A stretch of 33,634 nt of DNA from positions 1 through 33,634 of IMG/VR virus record IMGVR_UViG_3300043444_000298; one strand, 5' to 3'. Within the stretch, counting starts at the first letter, position 1, and each line of letters begins with the position of its first letter. This DNA comes from a virus. Positions 7,768 to 14,510 of this stretch are shown in pieces. Position numbers and translations under genes: made by a program. The notes beneath the pieces are model-generated. The model was not told the DNA's origin. It searched no databases and worked only from the letters and a program-made list of their open reading frames with translations.

Positions 7768-8087
7768 TGTCAGTTGGTATTAAGGAAACAAAAGAAGTAG
7801 TAGCAGCAGGTCTTGCCATTATCGCTGGGCTGCGCTCAGCACTAGCCGACGGTGATGTGGACATCTGGGACCTCAAGGAGGTGCCCAAGCTTATCGGGCC
7901 CCTGAAGGTTGCTGTTGCTGACATTGGTCAGCTGCCCAAGGAGTTGGCTAACCTCGACTCCGATGAACTGGGCGAGTTGTACGCGATGGTCAAGGACGTG
8001 GTGCTTGACGCCACACCCGATGAATACGAGTTTTTTGTCGTGCTCGCACTCGACATCGTCAAGGGGCTGCTGAAGAAATCGGCCTAG
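7767..8087 (+). CDS. Unknown helical acidic protein, 106 aa
   Basis: The protein begins MSVGIKETKEVVAAGLAIIA and is mostly predicted helix, with repeated acidic/hydrophobic patterns (SALADGDVDIWDLKEVPKLI, LANLDSDELGELYAMVKDVV). Small proteins with the same KETKEV...L.DGk...D opening are found in many phages, often near lysis or structural genes, with no known function. The ATG at 7767 shares one base with the stop of the 50-aa gene; a GTG-type start at 7740 is possible but would overlap that gene by 28 bp. A strong terminator follows the stop, so the two genes form a short operon. Confidence 0.7.
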   Translation: MSVGIKETKEVVAAGLAIIAGLRSALADGDVDIWDLKEVPKLIGPLKVAVADIGQLPKELANLDSDELGELYAMVKDVVLDATPDEYEFFVVLALDIVKGLLKKSA

Positions 8088-8118
8088 TTTGACTGGCATA
8101 CATGTAGGCACTAATAGG

Positions 8119-8148
8119 AAAGGGCACCTATGCAGGGTGCCCTTTTTT
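8119..8148 (+). terminator. Intrinsic terminator
   Basis: AGGGCACC (8121-8128) and GGTGCCCT (8136-8143) form a perfect 8-bp GC-rich stem with a 7-nt loop, which A-U pairs extend, followed by TTTTTT. It closes the plus-strand operon 7615-8087 and ends only 13 bp before the rha start codon. Confidence 0.85.
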
Positions 8149-8161
8149 CATGGAGTGCATG

Positions 8162-8761
8162 ATGGATATCATTATCAGTCAAAGTTGTACAGTATCGTCA
8201 AAGCAGGTTGCTGAGAAGTTTGGCAAAACACACGCACACGTTTTGAGGGATATTAGAAACCTGACAAGCGATCTTCCCGCTGAATTTATCAAGTGCAATT
8301 TTGGATTCAACAAAATCAAAGAGTTATATGCGCAATCAGAAACCACTGAATATGTGGATCTGTCTCGCGACGCATTCATGCTGCTGGCAATGGGGTTCAC
8401 AGGGAAAAAAGCCCTTGCCTGGAAGGTGCGATTTATTGAGGCATTCAACGCGATGGAATCATCCCTCCGCAGCACTGCCATACAGTATGAACCATACAAA
8501 CCGAAGCTACTAGACAAACCCAAGACCGCTCGAATCACTGAGAGTGTGCAAAAGATTGACACGCTGTTCGGCGAGACAATCTTCAAAAGGACTATGACCA
8601 GGGTCAGTGAGGAGATGCTGACACCAGTCGAGCGACTTCAGGCGAAGCGGTTCAATCTCATACTGCAGGCCGAAGGTGTCATGCGAAAGGTCAAGAAACT
8701 TGAGGCTGAGATCGACTACCTGCAGCAGCCGCCGTCACTGCGTCTAATCAAGCCGTCCTGA
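8162..8761 (+). CDS. rha: Rha-family phage regulatory protein
   Basis: This 199-aa protein has the pRha domain at about residues 10-100: TVSSKQVAEKFGKTHAHVLR, DIRNLTSDLPAEFIKCNF, then EYVDLSRDAFMLLAMGFTGK and KVRFIEAFNAMES. Rha proteins of lambdoid and P22-like phages affect growth in hosts lacking integration host factor; the molecular function is unclear and DNA binding is assumed. The C-terminal half is charged and helical, ending in LRLIKPS. Of three nearby in-frame ATGs (8150, 8159, 8162), 8162 has GGAG at the best distance (6 nt). It sits directly after a terminator, with no obvious promoter. It is somewhat AT-rich in the first half. It converges on the next gene with a 14-bp overlap. 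Confidence 0.85.
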   Translation: MDIIISQSCTVSSKQVAEKFGKTHAHVLRDIRNLTSDLPAEFIKCNFGFNKIKELYAQSETTEYVDLSRDAFMLLAMGFTGKKALAWKVRFIEAFNAMESSLRSTAIQYEPYKPKLLDKPKTARITESVQKIDTLFGETIFKRTMTRVSEEMLTPVERLQAKRFNLILQAEGVMRKVKKLEAEIDYLQQPPSLRLIKPS

Positions 8762-8993
8762 TCTTAGCTTCAATGGCCCCCAGGATCTCGTCTAGGTAGT
8801 CCTTGACCTGCTTGCTCGTGAGGAACATCTCACGATGCAGGTCCTGCCTCAGCAGTAGCCTCACCGTCTTCGTGTCGATGGCATTGTCGGGGGCCTTGAA
8901 GCCGACGTACCAAAAGCCATCCCTGTTGAACACCAGACGATGATGCAGGATGCGCCTCAGGATGTAAGCCTTGATGCTAGGGGCTGTCTTCAC
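8748..8993 (-). CDS. Unknown small protein, 81 aa
   Basis: The proposed start is the GTG at 8993, whose GTGA overlaps the stop of the upstream membrane-protein gene; a GTG at 9023 is also in frame but would overlap by 34 bp. The product begins MKTAPSIKAYILRRILHHRL, then FNRDGFWYVGFKAPDNAIDT and KTVRLLLRQDLHREMFLTSK, with an acidic helical end. No family is recognised. The basic N-terminal half and mixed alpha/beta pattern resemble small nucleic-acid-binding phage proteins, but this is weak. Its coupling to the membrane gene places it in the lysis region. Confidence 0.55.
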   Translation of the reverse strand: MKTAPSIKAYILRRILHHRLVFNRDGFWYVGFKAPDNAIDTKTVRLLLRQDLHREMFLTSKQVKDYLDEILGAIEAKIRTA

Positions 8994-9235
8994 TTCTTGC
9001 GGGTCTCGCGCAACAATGGGCACCCGTCCTCAAGGGCCGTGATGCGCACGTCGTGATGGACGAAACGCTCCTCATGCTTGATGAGGGTATAGGTCATATC
9101 CTTGATGCTGCGGCTTATCTCGCGCATGTAGTAGACAACGAGACCTCCAAACCCGCTCATGGCCAGCAGGAGCACAGGTGCCAAAATCTTGGTTGCCTGC
9201 CATAGCACGATCAGCTCTTTCAGTTCCTCTGCCAT
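8990..9235 (-). CDS. Small membrane protein with a C-terminal coiled coil
   Basis: This 81-aa protein has one strong membrane segment (about residues 15-36, KILAPVLLLAMSGFGGLVVY) followed by a helical cytoplasmic or periplasmic part (RSIKDMTYTLIKHEERFVHH, DVRITALEDG). The 'EeR...HDvRitaLE' pattern resembles XhlA-like and other phage lysis-associated proteins, with the order of membrane segment and coil reversed. It has an AGGAGGG ribosome site 8 nt before the ATG. Downstream of the endolysin in transcription order, it could be a holin, a spanin part or an unrelated membrane protein. Confidence 0.6.
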   Translation of the reverse strand: MAEELKELIVLWQATKILAPVLLLAMSGFGGLVVYYMREISRSIKDMTYTLIKHEERFVHHDVRITALEDGCPLLRETRKK

Positions 9236-9298
9236 GGCCAGACCCTCCTATTGGGTATCTTACCACAGCGTAAAGATTTCTGTGAGGCAGTTACTTGA

Positions 9299-9676
9299 CT
9301 ACCGCACCTCGATAGGTCTGGTCAGGTCTCCCACCTTGAGGACCCTGCTACCGGGTCTGTTGAGGACCACACTGAGCACCATACACCCGCTGCGGTTGTC
9401 GTGGGCCATGGTGCCGAGAAAGTATGCATCTATGTAGAGGCGGGTGTTAGCTTGGTAGGGCTGGCAGTATTCGACGGTGAAGGGAATGCCCACGATGGCT
9501 GTCTCAGGGGCTGACAGGATGGGCTTGGGCGGTGGTGTGGGTGCAGGTGTGGATGTGGGCACAGATGGGGTTGGCGAGGCGGTGGGTGCAGGCTGTGGTG
9601 CATTGGCCATAGGGACACCAAGGAACACAGCAACAGCTGTCACAAGGCCCGCAAGGGCTGCCCAGAAGTATTTCAT
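9299..9676 (-). CDS. Exported proline-rich protein with a beta domain
   Basis: This 125-aa protein starts with a signal peptide: positive MK, a hydrophobic core (FWAALAGLVTAVAVFLGV) and a likely signal peptidase I site after PMANA. Next comes a ~27-residue Pro/Thr/Ser linker (residues 27-53), then a ~70-residue domain with alternating strands and two cysteines (VEYCQPYQ and RSGCMVL) that may form a disulfide; it resembles an Ig-like or cell-surface adhesion module. No lipobox is present, so it is not a typical outer-membrane spanin. Its ATG shares a base with the endolysin stop (TAATG), so it is co-translated with the endolysin. Roles in envelope disruption or superinfection exclusion are inference. 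Confidence 0.6.
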   Translation of the reverse strand: MKYFWAALAGLVTAVAVFLGVPMANAPQPAPTASPTPSVPTSTPAPTPPPKPILSAPETAIVGIPFTVEYCQPYQANTRLYIDAYFLGTMAHDNRSGCMVLSVVLNRPGSRVLKVGDLTRPIEVR

Positions 9677-10815
9677 TAGAGCCCCCAGTCCACATCCAGA
9701 AACTTGACGGTGCCGATAACTTTCAAAAGCTCGGTGAGGATGCCTTGAGTAAATACCACGCAGCCCGCTGACCCAGGTCCCGCGTCATCGCGGTGGATGC
9801 CAAAAGCCCCACGGTCATCCGAGAATGTGGCATCTAAATCAAGCCACACCGGGCCCAGGCCGGGCCCCCACGAGGCATTCCAGTTATCCTTGCCCGCTTT
9901 CCACTGTGGCGCGCCAATGCGGTACCGACCTTGTGGCAGCGGCTCGCGATTCCCCGGCACCGACCTGGGGTCCTGGGGCCTCCTGAAGTTCTGCACGTCA
10001 CCCTGACCCGACACACACGGGAAACTCTTGTTGCCGACCTTGAACAGTAACTGAAACAAATTCCCAGGCAGTCTCGTTGTGGTCTTGATAAGCTTTGCTG
10101 TGTCCGATGGTGTGGGCTGCGGCTGCGGTGCTGTGGCCTCAGGTGTCCAGTTCTCTGTTGTTACCACTGCTGTACCGGCATCCACATAGCGTTGCAGCAG
10201 CGCAATCAACTCTGCCTTGGTGGTCCATGTGTGCTCGGCTGTCTGCAGGGGGCCTGCCATGCCGCGCAAAACATTAGACCTGTCTCGGCGTGTTAGTGCT
10301 ATCCATGTTACCTTGGGCTGCATCGGTGTCTTGTCCTTGTTCCACAGTTCAATCTCTGCCTTGCGACGACGATCAAGTCCTGCGAGCACCTTGCCATTGC
10401 CACCTTTGTTGTACAGGGGCAGATGCCGGATGAACCCGTCCAGGTCGCCTTGTCTTAGCCTCTGCGCTTGTTTTGTGTTGATGCCAGTATTGTAAAACAG
10501 ACTGACAGCCACATTGAATTGGTTTTGGGTCAGGGATTTGGTCATCTTGTTGACAGCCGCTTCAATGACGGCAATTTCTGCCTGTAGTTCAGACTCCGCT
10601 TCACTGCGCGTTAGCGTGTCTGACAACATCACGGACTGTCGTCCATACTTTGCTAAGCCGTAGGTTCTGTATTTTGTAGTTCCGTAACCGATTGTTATTG
10701 GCAGTCCAGAAGCAGATCCTGGGTCCCTATAGGCCCGACAACTACCATCAGGCAATTCCACAGCGTAGCCTTCGAAGTGCTGGATCAGCTTTAACCCATC
10801 CTCCGATAGCTTCAT
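9676..10815 (-). CDS. Two-domain endolysin: GH24 muramidase plus L,D-transpeptidase-like domain
   Basis: This 379-aa protein has an N-terminal T4/P22-type lysozyme domain (residues 1-160). LKLIQHFEG holds the likely catalytic Glu15, SCRAYRDPG the Asp31, and PITIGYG the Thr41 region; these would cut the glycan. LFYNTGINTKQ and LDRRRKAEIELW are also lysozyme-like. A Q/P/T linker (about 229-245) leads to a C-terminal domain with AFGIHRDDAGPGSAGCVVF; His341 and Cys352 are spaced like an YkuD/Tlde1-type L,D-transpeptidase or peptidase site, although the spacing is shorter than the classical one. There is no signal peptide, so export would need a holin. The ATG at 10815 follows GGGAGG. GTG 10827 is a weaker option. 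Confidence 0.88.
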   Translation of the reverse strand: MKLSEDGLKLIQHFEGYAVELPDGSCRAYRDPGSASGLPITIGYGTTKYRTYGLAKYGRQSVMLSDTLTRSEAESELQAEIAVIEAAVNKMTKSLTQNQFNVAVSLFYNTGINTKQAQRLRQGDLDGFIRHLPLYNKGGNGKVLAGLDRRRKAEIELWNKDKTPMQPKVTWIALTRRDRSNVLRGMAGPLQTAEHTWTTKAELIALLQRYVDAGTAVVTTENWTPEATAPQPQPTPSDTAKLIKTTTRLPGNLFQLLFKVGNKSFPCVSGQGDVQNFRRPQDPRSVPGNREPLPQGRYRIGAPQWKAGKDNWNASWGPGLGPVWLDLDATFSDDRGAFGIHRDDAGPGSAGCVVFTQGILTELLKVIGTVKFLDVDWGL

Positions 10816-10833
10816 AAGACCTCCCACTGGTTG

Positions 10834-10862
10834 TTGTCTATTATCTCATGAGACGGTATAAA
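10834..10862 (+). promoter_or_regulatory. Candidate sigma70 promoter for the endonuclease gene
   Basis: TTGTCT (10834-10839, 4 of 6) and TATAAA (10857-10862, 5 of 6) are 17 bp apart. Start of transcription would fall near 10869, upstream of the endonuclease GTG at 10928 and at the hairpin-forming leader. Confidence 0.4.
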
Positions 10863-10911
10863 AGGTCCAGCCGCTTCTTCTTCGATCGAAGCCTAGCGGT
10901 AGTCATACCGT
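10853..10911 (+). repeat. Nested inverted repeats in the endonuclease leader
   Basis: Three nearly concentric inverted repeats are present: ACGGTAT (10853-10859) with ATACCGT (10905-10911); CCGCT (10871-10875) with AGCGG (10895-10899); and the palindrome CTTCGATCGAAG (10880-10891). They could be protein-binding sites or form an RNA hairpin. There is no T-run, so termination is unlikely. Confidence 0.45.
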
Positions 10912-10927
10912 TGGGGAGGATGAAGCG

Positions 10928-11551
10928 GTGCCTGTCATTAAAAGCTGCCAAGCTTGCGGGAAAGAGTATAAATCTGACCCCGAACGTTCAAAAGTAAGAA
11001 AATATTGCAGCAGGAATTGTGCATCTAGGGTCAACCATACAACTCACAAAAAATCTAAGTCGAAAATATATGCGGTGTGGCAGACTATGCACGCAAGGTG
11101 CGAAAACCCAAATAACAAGTCATTTACAAACTATGGTGCCAGGGGAATAAAAGTCTGCGAACGTTGGGGGGTCTTTGAAAATTTTTACAACGATATGGGC
11201 GACCCACCGTTTTTAGGAGCTCAGATTGATCGGATAAACAACCATAAAGATTACGAACCAGAAAATTGCAGGTGGTCAGATAAATTTGTTCAGATGAACA
11301 ACACAAGAATAGCTATTCGGATCGTCTTCCAAGGAGAGGAAATGGGGTATCGCCAAGCATGTAGGCTGTCAGGATTAAATCCTGGTTCCGTATGGAGCAG
11401 AGCCAAAAGACTAGGTATAACAGTACAGCAATCTTTCGATTTTTCACTCATCTATAGACCTGACCCATCAAATCCGAACAATGGGGTCAAAAAAGCATTC
11501 GAGCAGTTAAAACAGAAACATAAACCTAGCTTGACCGATGTGTCTACCTAA
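10928..11551 (+). CDS. HNH-like (mobile-type) endonuclease
   Basis: This 207-aa protein starts with a zinc-binding segment (CQACGKEYKSDPERSKVRKY, CSRNCASR), followed by IYAVWQTMHARCENPNNKSF, NYGARGIKVCERW, QIDRINNHKDYEPENCRWSD and NNTRIA. The pattern (R/W-C-N--YGGRGI-V---W---DR-NN-G-YEP-NCRW) is common in phage proteins related to homing-type or HNH endonucleases. The start is GTG 10928 with GGGGAGGA 7 nt upstream; an ATG at 10920 is out of frame. Base composition is clearly AT-richer than its neighbours and it interrupts two minus-strand blocks, so it looks like a recently mobile gene. It overlaps the exonuclease gene end by 4 bp. Confidence 0.75.
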   Translation: MPVIKSCQACGKEYKSDPERSKVRKYCSRNCASRVNHTTHKKSKSKIYAVWQTMHARCENPNNKSFTNYGARGIKVCERWGVFENFYNDMGDPPFLGAQIDRINNHKDYEPENCRWSDKFVQMNNTRIAIRIVFQGEEMGYRQACRLSGLNPGSVWSRAKRLGITVQQSFDFSLIYRPDPSNPNNGVKKAFEQLKQKHKPSLTDVST

Positions 11552-12309
11552 CCGAATGGCCCACGTTTCACACCGTTCCTGCGGTCGATATACGTATCAA
11601 GGGCCTTGTTACGGGCCAGCAGGCCGAGTTGTATGGTAGCAGGAGGGACCTCCTGATACTCGACCCTGTATGGTGCTACCGACTCGATCCAGACAATCCC
11701 ATGGGCTGTGGCTGCGGGGGCCATGGACCCATAGTGGGCCAGTTGGCAATGATAGTTGCTGGCGTACAGAACATCGTTGCGCTTTGACCAGTCGCTGATC
11801 GTTTTCAAGTCGATGAGTGTTGTCATCAACTCATCATGATGCAACCAGTCCAGTTTGCCTTTTGTGTTGATACCGTGGTACACACCCCACACCTCCACCT
11901 CCGTGGTCGCTGTTGTGACGTTCCCCAACGCCATCTCAGCGGCCATGGTTTGGAAGTTGGCCTTGATGTGCTCCAATGCCCATCCGTGCTCATGCCGGAT
12001 GACAATGCCGCCCTGGTGCTCGGCCTGGGCCTCTGCCTCTGCCTTGATGGCCTTCCCCTCTTTGAGTGCGAAAGACTTGACGTAGGGCATCACAACGTCC
12101 TTTGCGTGGTGCCATGGCTCAAGTAGGGCCCGGTGTACCAGGGTCCCAAACTCAGCCGCTGGGGACGGGTCCCGCTGCATCCACTCAGGCAGAGTGCCAG
12201 CCTCGATAAGCTTGCGCTCAAAGTGCCATCGCTCGAAGTCTGCGACCATGGCCCTGATGTCGGAGCCGCCAAGGGCAAGTGAGGCGCGGTAGGCATCAGG
12301 CTGCGTCAT
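11548..12309 (-). CDS. RecE-like (PD-(D/E)XK) exonuclease
   Basis: This 253-aa protein fits the phage recombination exonucleases related to the C-terminal part of RecE. FGTLVHRALLEP (54-65) has the early His59; TEVEV (136-140) holds Glu137; KGKLDWLHHDE (150-160) has Asp154; TLIDLKTISDW (164-174) gives Asp167 and Lys169; and CQLAHYG has the trailing Gln. It should degrade one strand of double-stranded DNA 5'-3' to make overhangs for single-strand annealing. It is the last gene of a cassette with DUF669 and Sak4-like genes, overlapping the preceding helix-turn-helix gene by 14 bp. An ATG at 12309 is the start. Confidence 0.85.
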   Translation of the reverse strand: MTQPDAYRASLALGGSDIRAMVADFERWHFERKLIEAGTLPEWMQRDPSPAAEFGTLVHRALLEPWHHAKDVVMPYVKSFALKEGKAIKAEAEAQAEHQGGIVIRHEHGWALEHIKANFQTMAAEMALGNVTTATTEVEVWGVYHGINTKGKLDWLHHDELMTTLIDLKTISDWSKRNDVLYASNYHCQLAHYGSMAPAATAHGIVWIESVAPYRVEYQEVPPATIQLGLLARNKALDTYIDRRNGVKRGPFG

Positions 12310-12520
12310 CGTGTTTATTTCCTAGATCACGTTTTTCCCCAACAGCACGGCGCAGGGTCTTAGGATGATATGGCAGGATGACACGGAAGTCCTTGGGGAC
12401 CTCCCATGCACGACCGATGCGGACGGCACCCGTGACCCGGCCCTCGATCAGCCAACGGCAGAATGTACCGTGGCACACACCACAACGCGCTGCGGCCTGG
12501 GCAGCTGTCAGGAATCTCAT
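12296..12520 (-). CDS. Excisionase/AlpA-like helix-turn-helix protein
   Basis: This 74-aa protein has the pattern of a winged HTH_17 or excisionase-type domain: FLTAAQAAARCGVCHGTFCR, WLIEGRVTGAVRIGRAWEVP. This first helix pair followed by a wing is typical of AlpA/MerR-like DNA-binding proteins. It may regulate the recombination operon. Its ATGA overlaps the stop of the DUF669 gene, and its end overlaps the exonuclease by 14 bp, so it is translated within the cassette. No integrase is nearby, so a role in excision is not supported. Confidence 0.7.
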   Translation of the reverse strand: MRFLTAAQAAARCGVCHGTFCRWLIEGRVTGAVRIGRAWEVPKDFRVILPYHPKTLRRAVGEKRDLGNKHDDAA

Positions 12521-12999
12521 TTAAAACCCTTTCGTTGTGGCGATGGGATGGACACCTTGGCCACCTTGGCCTTGGGGGACTTGATGCTCTTGACGTTGTT
12601 ATACACCTTGCCCTGCCATTCACGCTGAGTGACTGTGGCGATGGCCTCAAGGCCGATGGCCTTGGCCTGCAGGATGTCTGAGTCAATCTCATCGTCTGGA
12701 CCTAGGTCAACACCGGCGAGGGACAGAATCTTGCCAATCTTGCGCAGGCCAACAGTCACAGCACCCTCTGATACCGATCGCGCATGGACGTATGCACTGT
12801 CGAACAGGATGCGGCCATGGTGCGGGGATGTGGCGTTGTCTACCGTCCAGCGCATTGCGAACCTGTCGCCCTTGTCGTCACTCTCCGGGTCGCAGTCCGT
12901 GAGAACTACGGGGTACTCACCTTCGGGCAGGGGCTCATACTTCTTGTCGTTGTCGTCTGGCTTAAAGTCGATGTTGTTGCCGGAAATCTTGAAACCCAT
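12517..12999 (-). CDS. DUF669-family protein (putative ssDNA-binding)
   Basis: This 160-aa protein matches the DUF669 phage family: EPLPEGEYPVVLTDCDPESD (22-41), RFAMRWTVDNATSPHHGRIL, FDSAYVHARS, then AVTVGLRKIGKILSLAGVDL and QREWQGKVYNNVKSIKSP. DUF669 proteins are usually found in phage recombination cassettes and are suspected to bind single-stranded DNA. The basic, lysine-rich C-terminus (KAKVAKVSIPSPQRKGFK) supports nucleic-acid contact. It has AAGGAGCAAG upstream and sits between the Sak4-like gene and the helix-turn-helix gene. Confidence 0.8.
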   Translation of the reverse strand: MGFKISGNNIDFKPDDNDKKYEPLPEGEYPVVLTDCDPESDDKGDRFAMRWTVDNATSPHHGRILFDSAYVHARSVSEGAVTVGLRKIGKILSLAGVDLGPDDEIDSDILQAKAIGLEAIATVTQREWQGKVYNNVKSIKSPKAKVAKVSIPSPQRKGFK

Positions 13000-13040
13000 T
13001 GTGCTTGCTCCTTGTGTGCGGGTTGGTTGCAGATTGTATG

Positions 13041-13727
13041 TTAGACCTTGAGTGATGTCCAGAAGTCGGCTGCTGGATTTGCAACCTCATCGGGGATGGG
13101 CCACCTAGATTTTGCCACATATTGTGGCTTGTCTGTTGTCAGCAGCACTCGCGTGCCGTTGCCAATGGCCTTGTCGTCCTTGACCAGGACCTTTTGCTTC
13201 AGCAGGAACACCCCGTCCACCTGGGAGATGACCTGCGGGTGCAAATCTTTGTCGCAGTCCAGTTCAAACCTGTCATAGGTCTGCTGCGAGACGGGGTCCG
13301 TCACCTCACGCACCTTGGCGTGGGCGATGACTAGGACGTTCTTGCCCGCCTCTCTGAAGTTTCTGCCGATGTCGGTGATGAGCTTAGTAAACTCCTGCCG
13401 CCACATCTTTTTGGACCTGCCAAAGTCTAGGGCCTCAATAGTGGTCCAGCCTTTCTCGGCGCACATCTGGGCTGTATGGACCCGCTCCAGTGCTGTGAGG
13501 CTGTCGATGACCAGTGTTGAGAACTCTGCCTCTATGAGGTGATTTAGAGCTCCTGACAGCGTTGTGTCGTCTAGGGTGATGCGAGACACGTCAAGCAGGT
13601 CCGTGCCCCGCTCAAGGTCTAGGAACACTGGGTCTGGGCATTGTGCTGCCAAGGTGGTCTTGCCCACACCGGGGGCACCATACAGAATCGCGTACCAAGG
13701 GGACTGTCTGCGGCCTTTGATAATCAT
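13041..13727 (-). CDS. Sak4-like AAA ATPase (RecA-type single-strand annealing)
   Basis: This 228-aa protein has Walker A GAPGVGKT (17-24), Walker B TLVIDSLTALERVH (71-84) and NVLVIAHAKVREV as a sensor segment. The whole pattern, including FLDLERGTDLLDVSRI and LKQKVLVKDDKAIGNG, matches phage AAA_24/Sak4-type ATPases, RecA-fold proteins that promote annealing or strand exchange of ssDNA. Together with the RecE-like nuclease and DUF669 protein it forms a recombination set. Its ATG (13727) is inside the upstream gene's end (ATGA overlap). The replicative role is inference from family and context. Confidence 0.82.
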   Translation of the reverse strand: MIIKGRRQSPWYAILYGAPGVGKTTLAAQCPDPVFLDLERGTDLLDVSRITLDDTTLSGALNHLIEAEFSTLVIDSLTALERVHTAQMCAEKGWTTIEALDFGRSKKMWRQEFTKLITDIGRNFREAGKNVLVIAHAKVREVTDPVSQQTYDRFELDCDKDLHPQVISQVDGVFLLKQKVLVKDDKAIGNGTRVLLTTDKPQYVAKSRWPIPDEVANPAADFWTSLKV

Positions 13728-14143
13728 CGTGTCTCCATCTGTTTAAGAATGTGCAGTACGTCGTCCGCCGTGCCCGTGACCTGGGCCTTGCCGATGTGCA
13801 GGGTGACGGTGCGGGCGGGTCTTGTGGGCAGTGACACAGCCTTAGACTTAGACTTAGCAGCTTTAGCATGACGCCTTGCAATCCTGGCATCAGCCCTTGC
13901 AGCCTTGGCCTTGTTTTTTGCGTCAATTAAGTCGATTTTAGCAAACTGCTTGGCTATCTGAGATGCACTACGCCCCGTGTGGCGCATGATGACCTTGATG
14001 GCCTCATCCTTGCCCCTGGTTTGCCCTAGGACATTAGACAGGTTTCTTGTGATCCTCCATAATTCATTGGGTGGCTTGCCGTTGCGCTTCAATTGCTGCT
14101 GCCAGCGCAGCATCACTTCTTCTTCTCTCGCGTCCGTGTTCAT
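13724..14143 (-). CDS. Basic helical protein, 139 aa
   Basis: No family is recognised. The N-terminal ~70 residues are helical: NELWRITRNLSNVLGQTRGK and DEAIKVIMRHTGRSASQIAK (a helix-turn-helix-like end), and then comes an Ala/Lys/Arg-rich stretch (AKNKAKAARADARIARRHAK). The C-terminus, TLHIGKAQVTGTADDVLHIL, looks like a small beta/helix unit. The charge suggests nucleic-acid binding. It is the first gene of the recombination operon, with a near-perfect GGAGGTGAT ribosome site and a likely promoter at 14163-14191. Confidence 0.65.
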   Translation of the reverse strand: MNTDAREEEVMLRWQQQLKRNGKPPNELWRITRNLSNVLGQTRGKDEAIKVIMRHTGRSASQIAKQFAKIDLIDAKNKAKAARADARIARRHAKAAKSKSKAVSLPTRPARTVTLHIGKAQVTGTADDVLHILKQMETR

Positions 14144-14162
14144 TTAATCACCTCCGCTGTCT

Positions 14163-14191
14163 CACATATTGCGAGTGCGGGGGGATGTCAA
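14163..14191 (-). promoter_or_regulatory. Candidate promoter of the recombination operon
   Basis: On the minus strand, TTGACA (14191-14186, perfect) is followed after 17 bp by TATGTG (14168-14163, 3 of 6). Transcription would start near 14156, giving a leader of about 13 nt before the ATG at 14143. Confidence 0.45.
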
Positions 14192-14380
14192 ATTTTGCCA
14201 GTCCGATTTGTTGACCGCGCCGCTGAAGTGTGGCAGTATTGGAATACCCCAGACGACCGACCGATAGCCGACCGACGGTGCCCGATTCCCAATCTCACAA
14301 ATTAGTGCATCACTGTGTCGCGACTCTCTCACCCATTGTTACTGGCGCCGTTGCCGCTGTCAGGCCCCTAGACTGTGCCC

Positions 14381-14509
14381 CCCCAGACTCCCTTCCCTCC
14401 TGCACTCCCTCCAGTGCCCGGAGGTCTAATGGCTGTGCTATAAATTGATGCAACATAGCGTGACCCTCCGGGTACCGTTGGGCTGGTCTGGAGGGAGGGA
14501 AGTCTGGGG
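14381..14509. repeat. Long inverted repeat, 20-nt imperfect arms
   Basis: CCCCAGACTCCCTTCCCTCC (14381-14400) is nearly the reverse complement of GGAGGGAGGGAAGTCTGGGG (14490-14509); the two arms differ in only two positions. They are 89 bp apart and are strictly pyrimidine/purine biased except for a few bases. Confidence 0.6.
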
Positions 14510-14510
14510 T

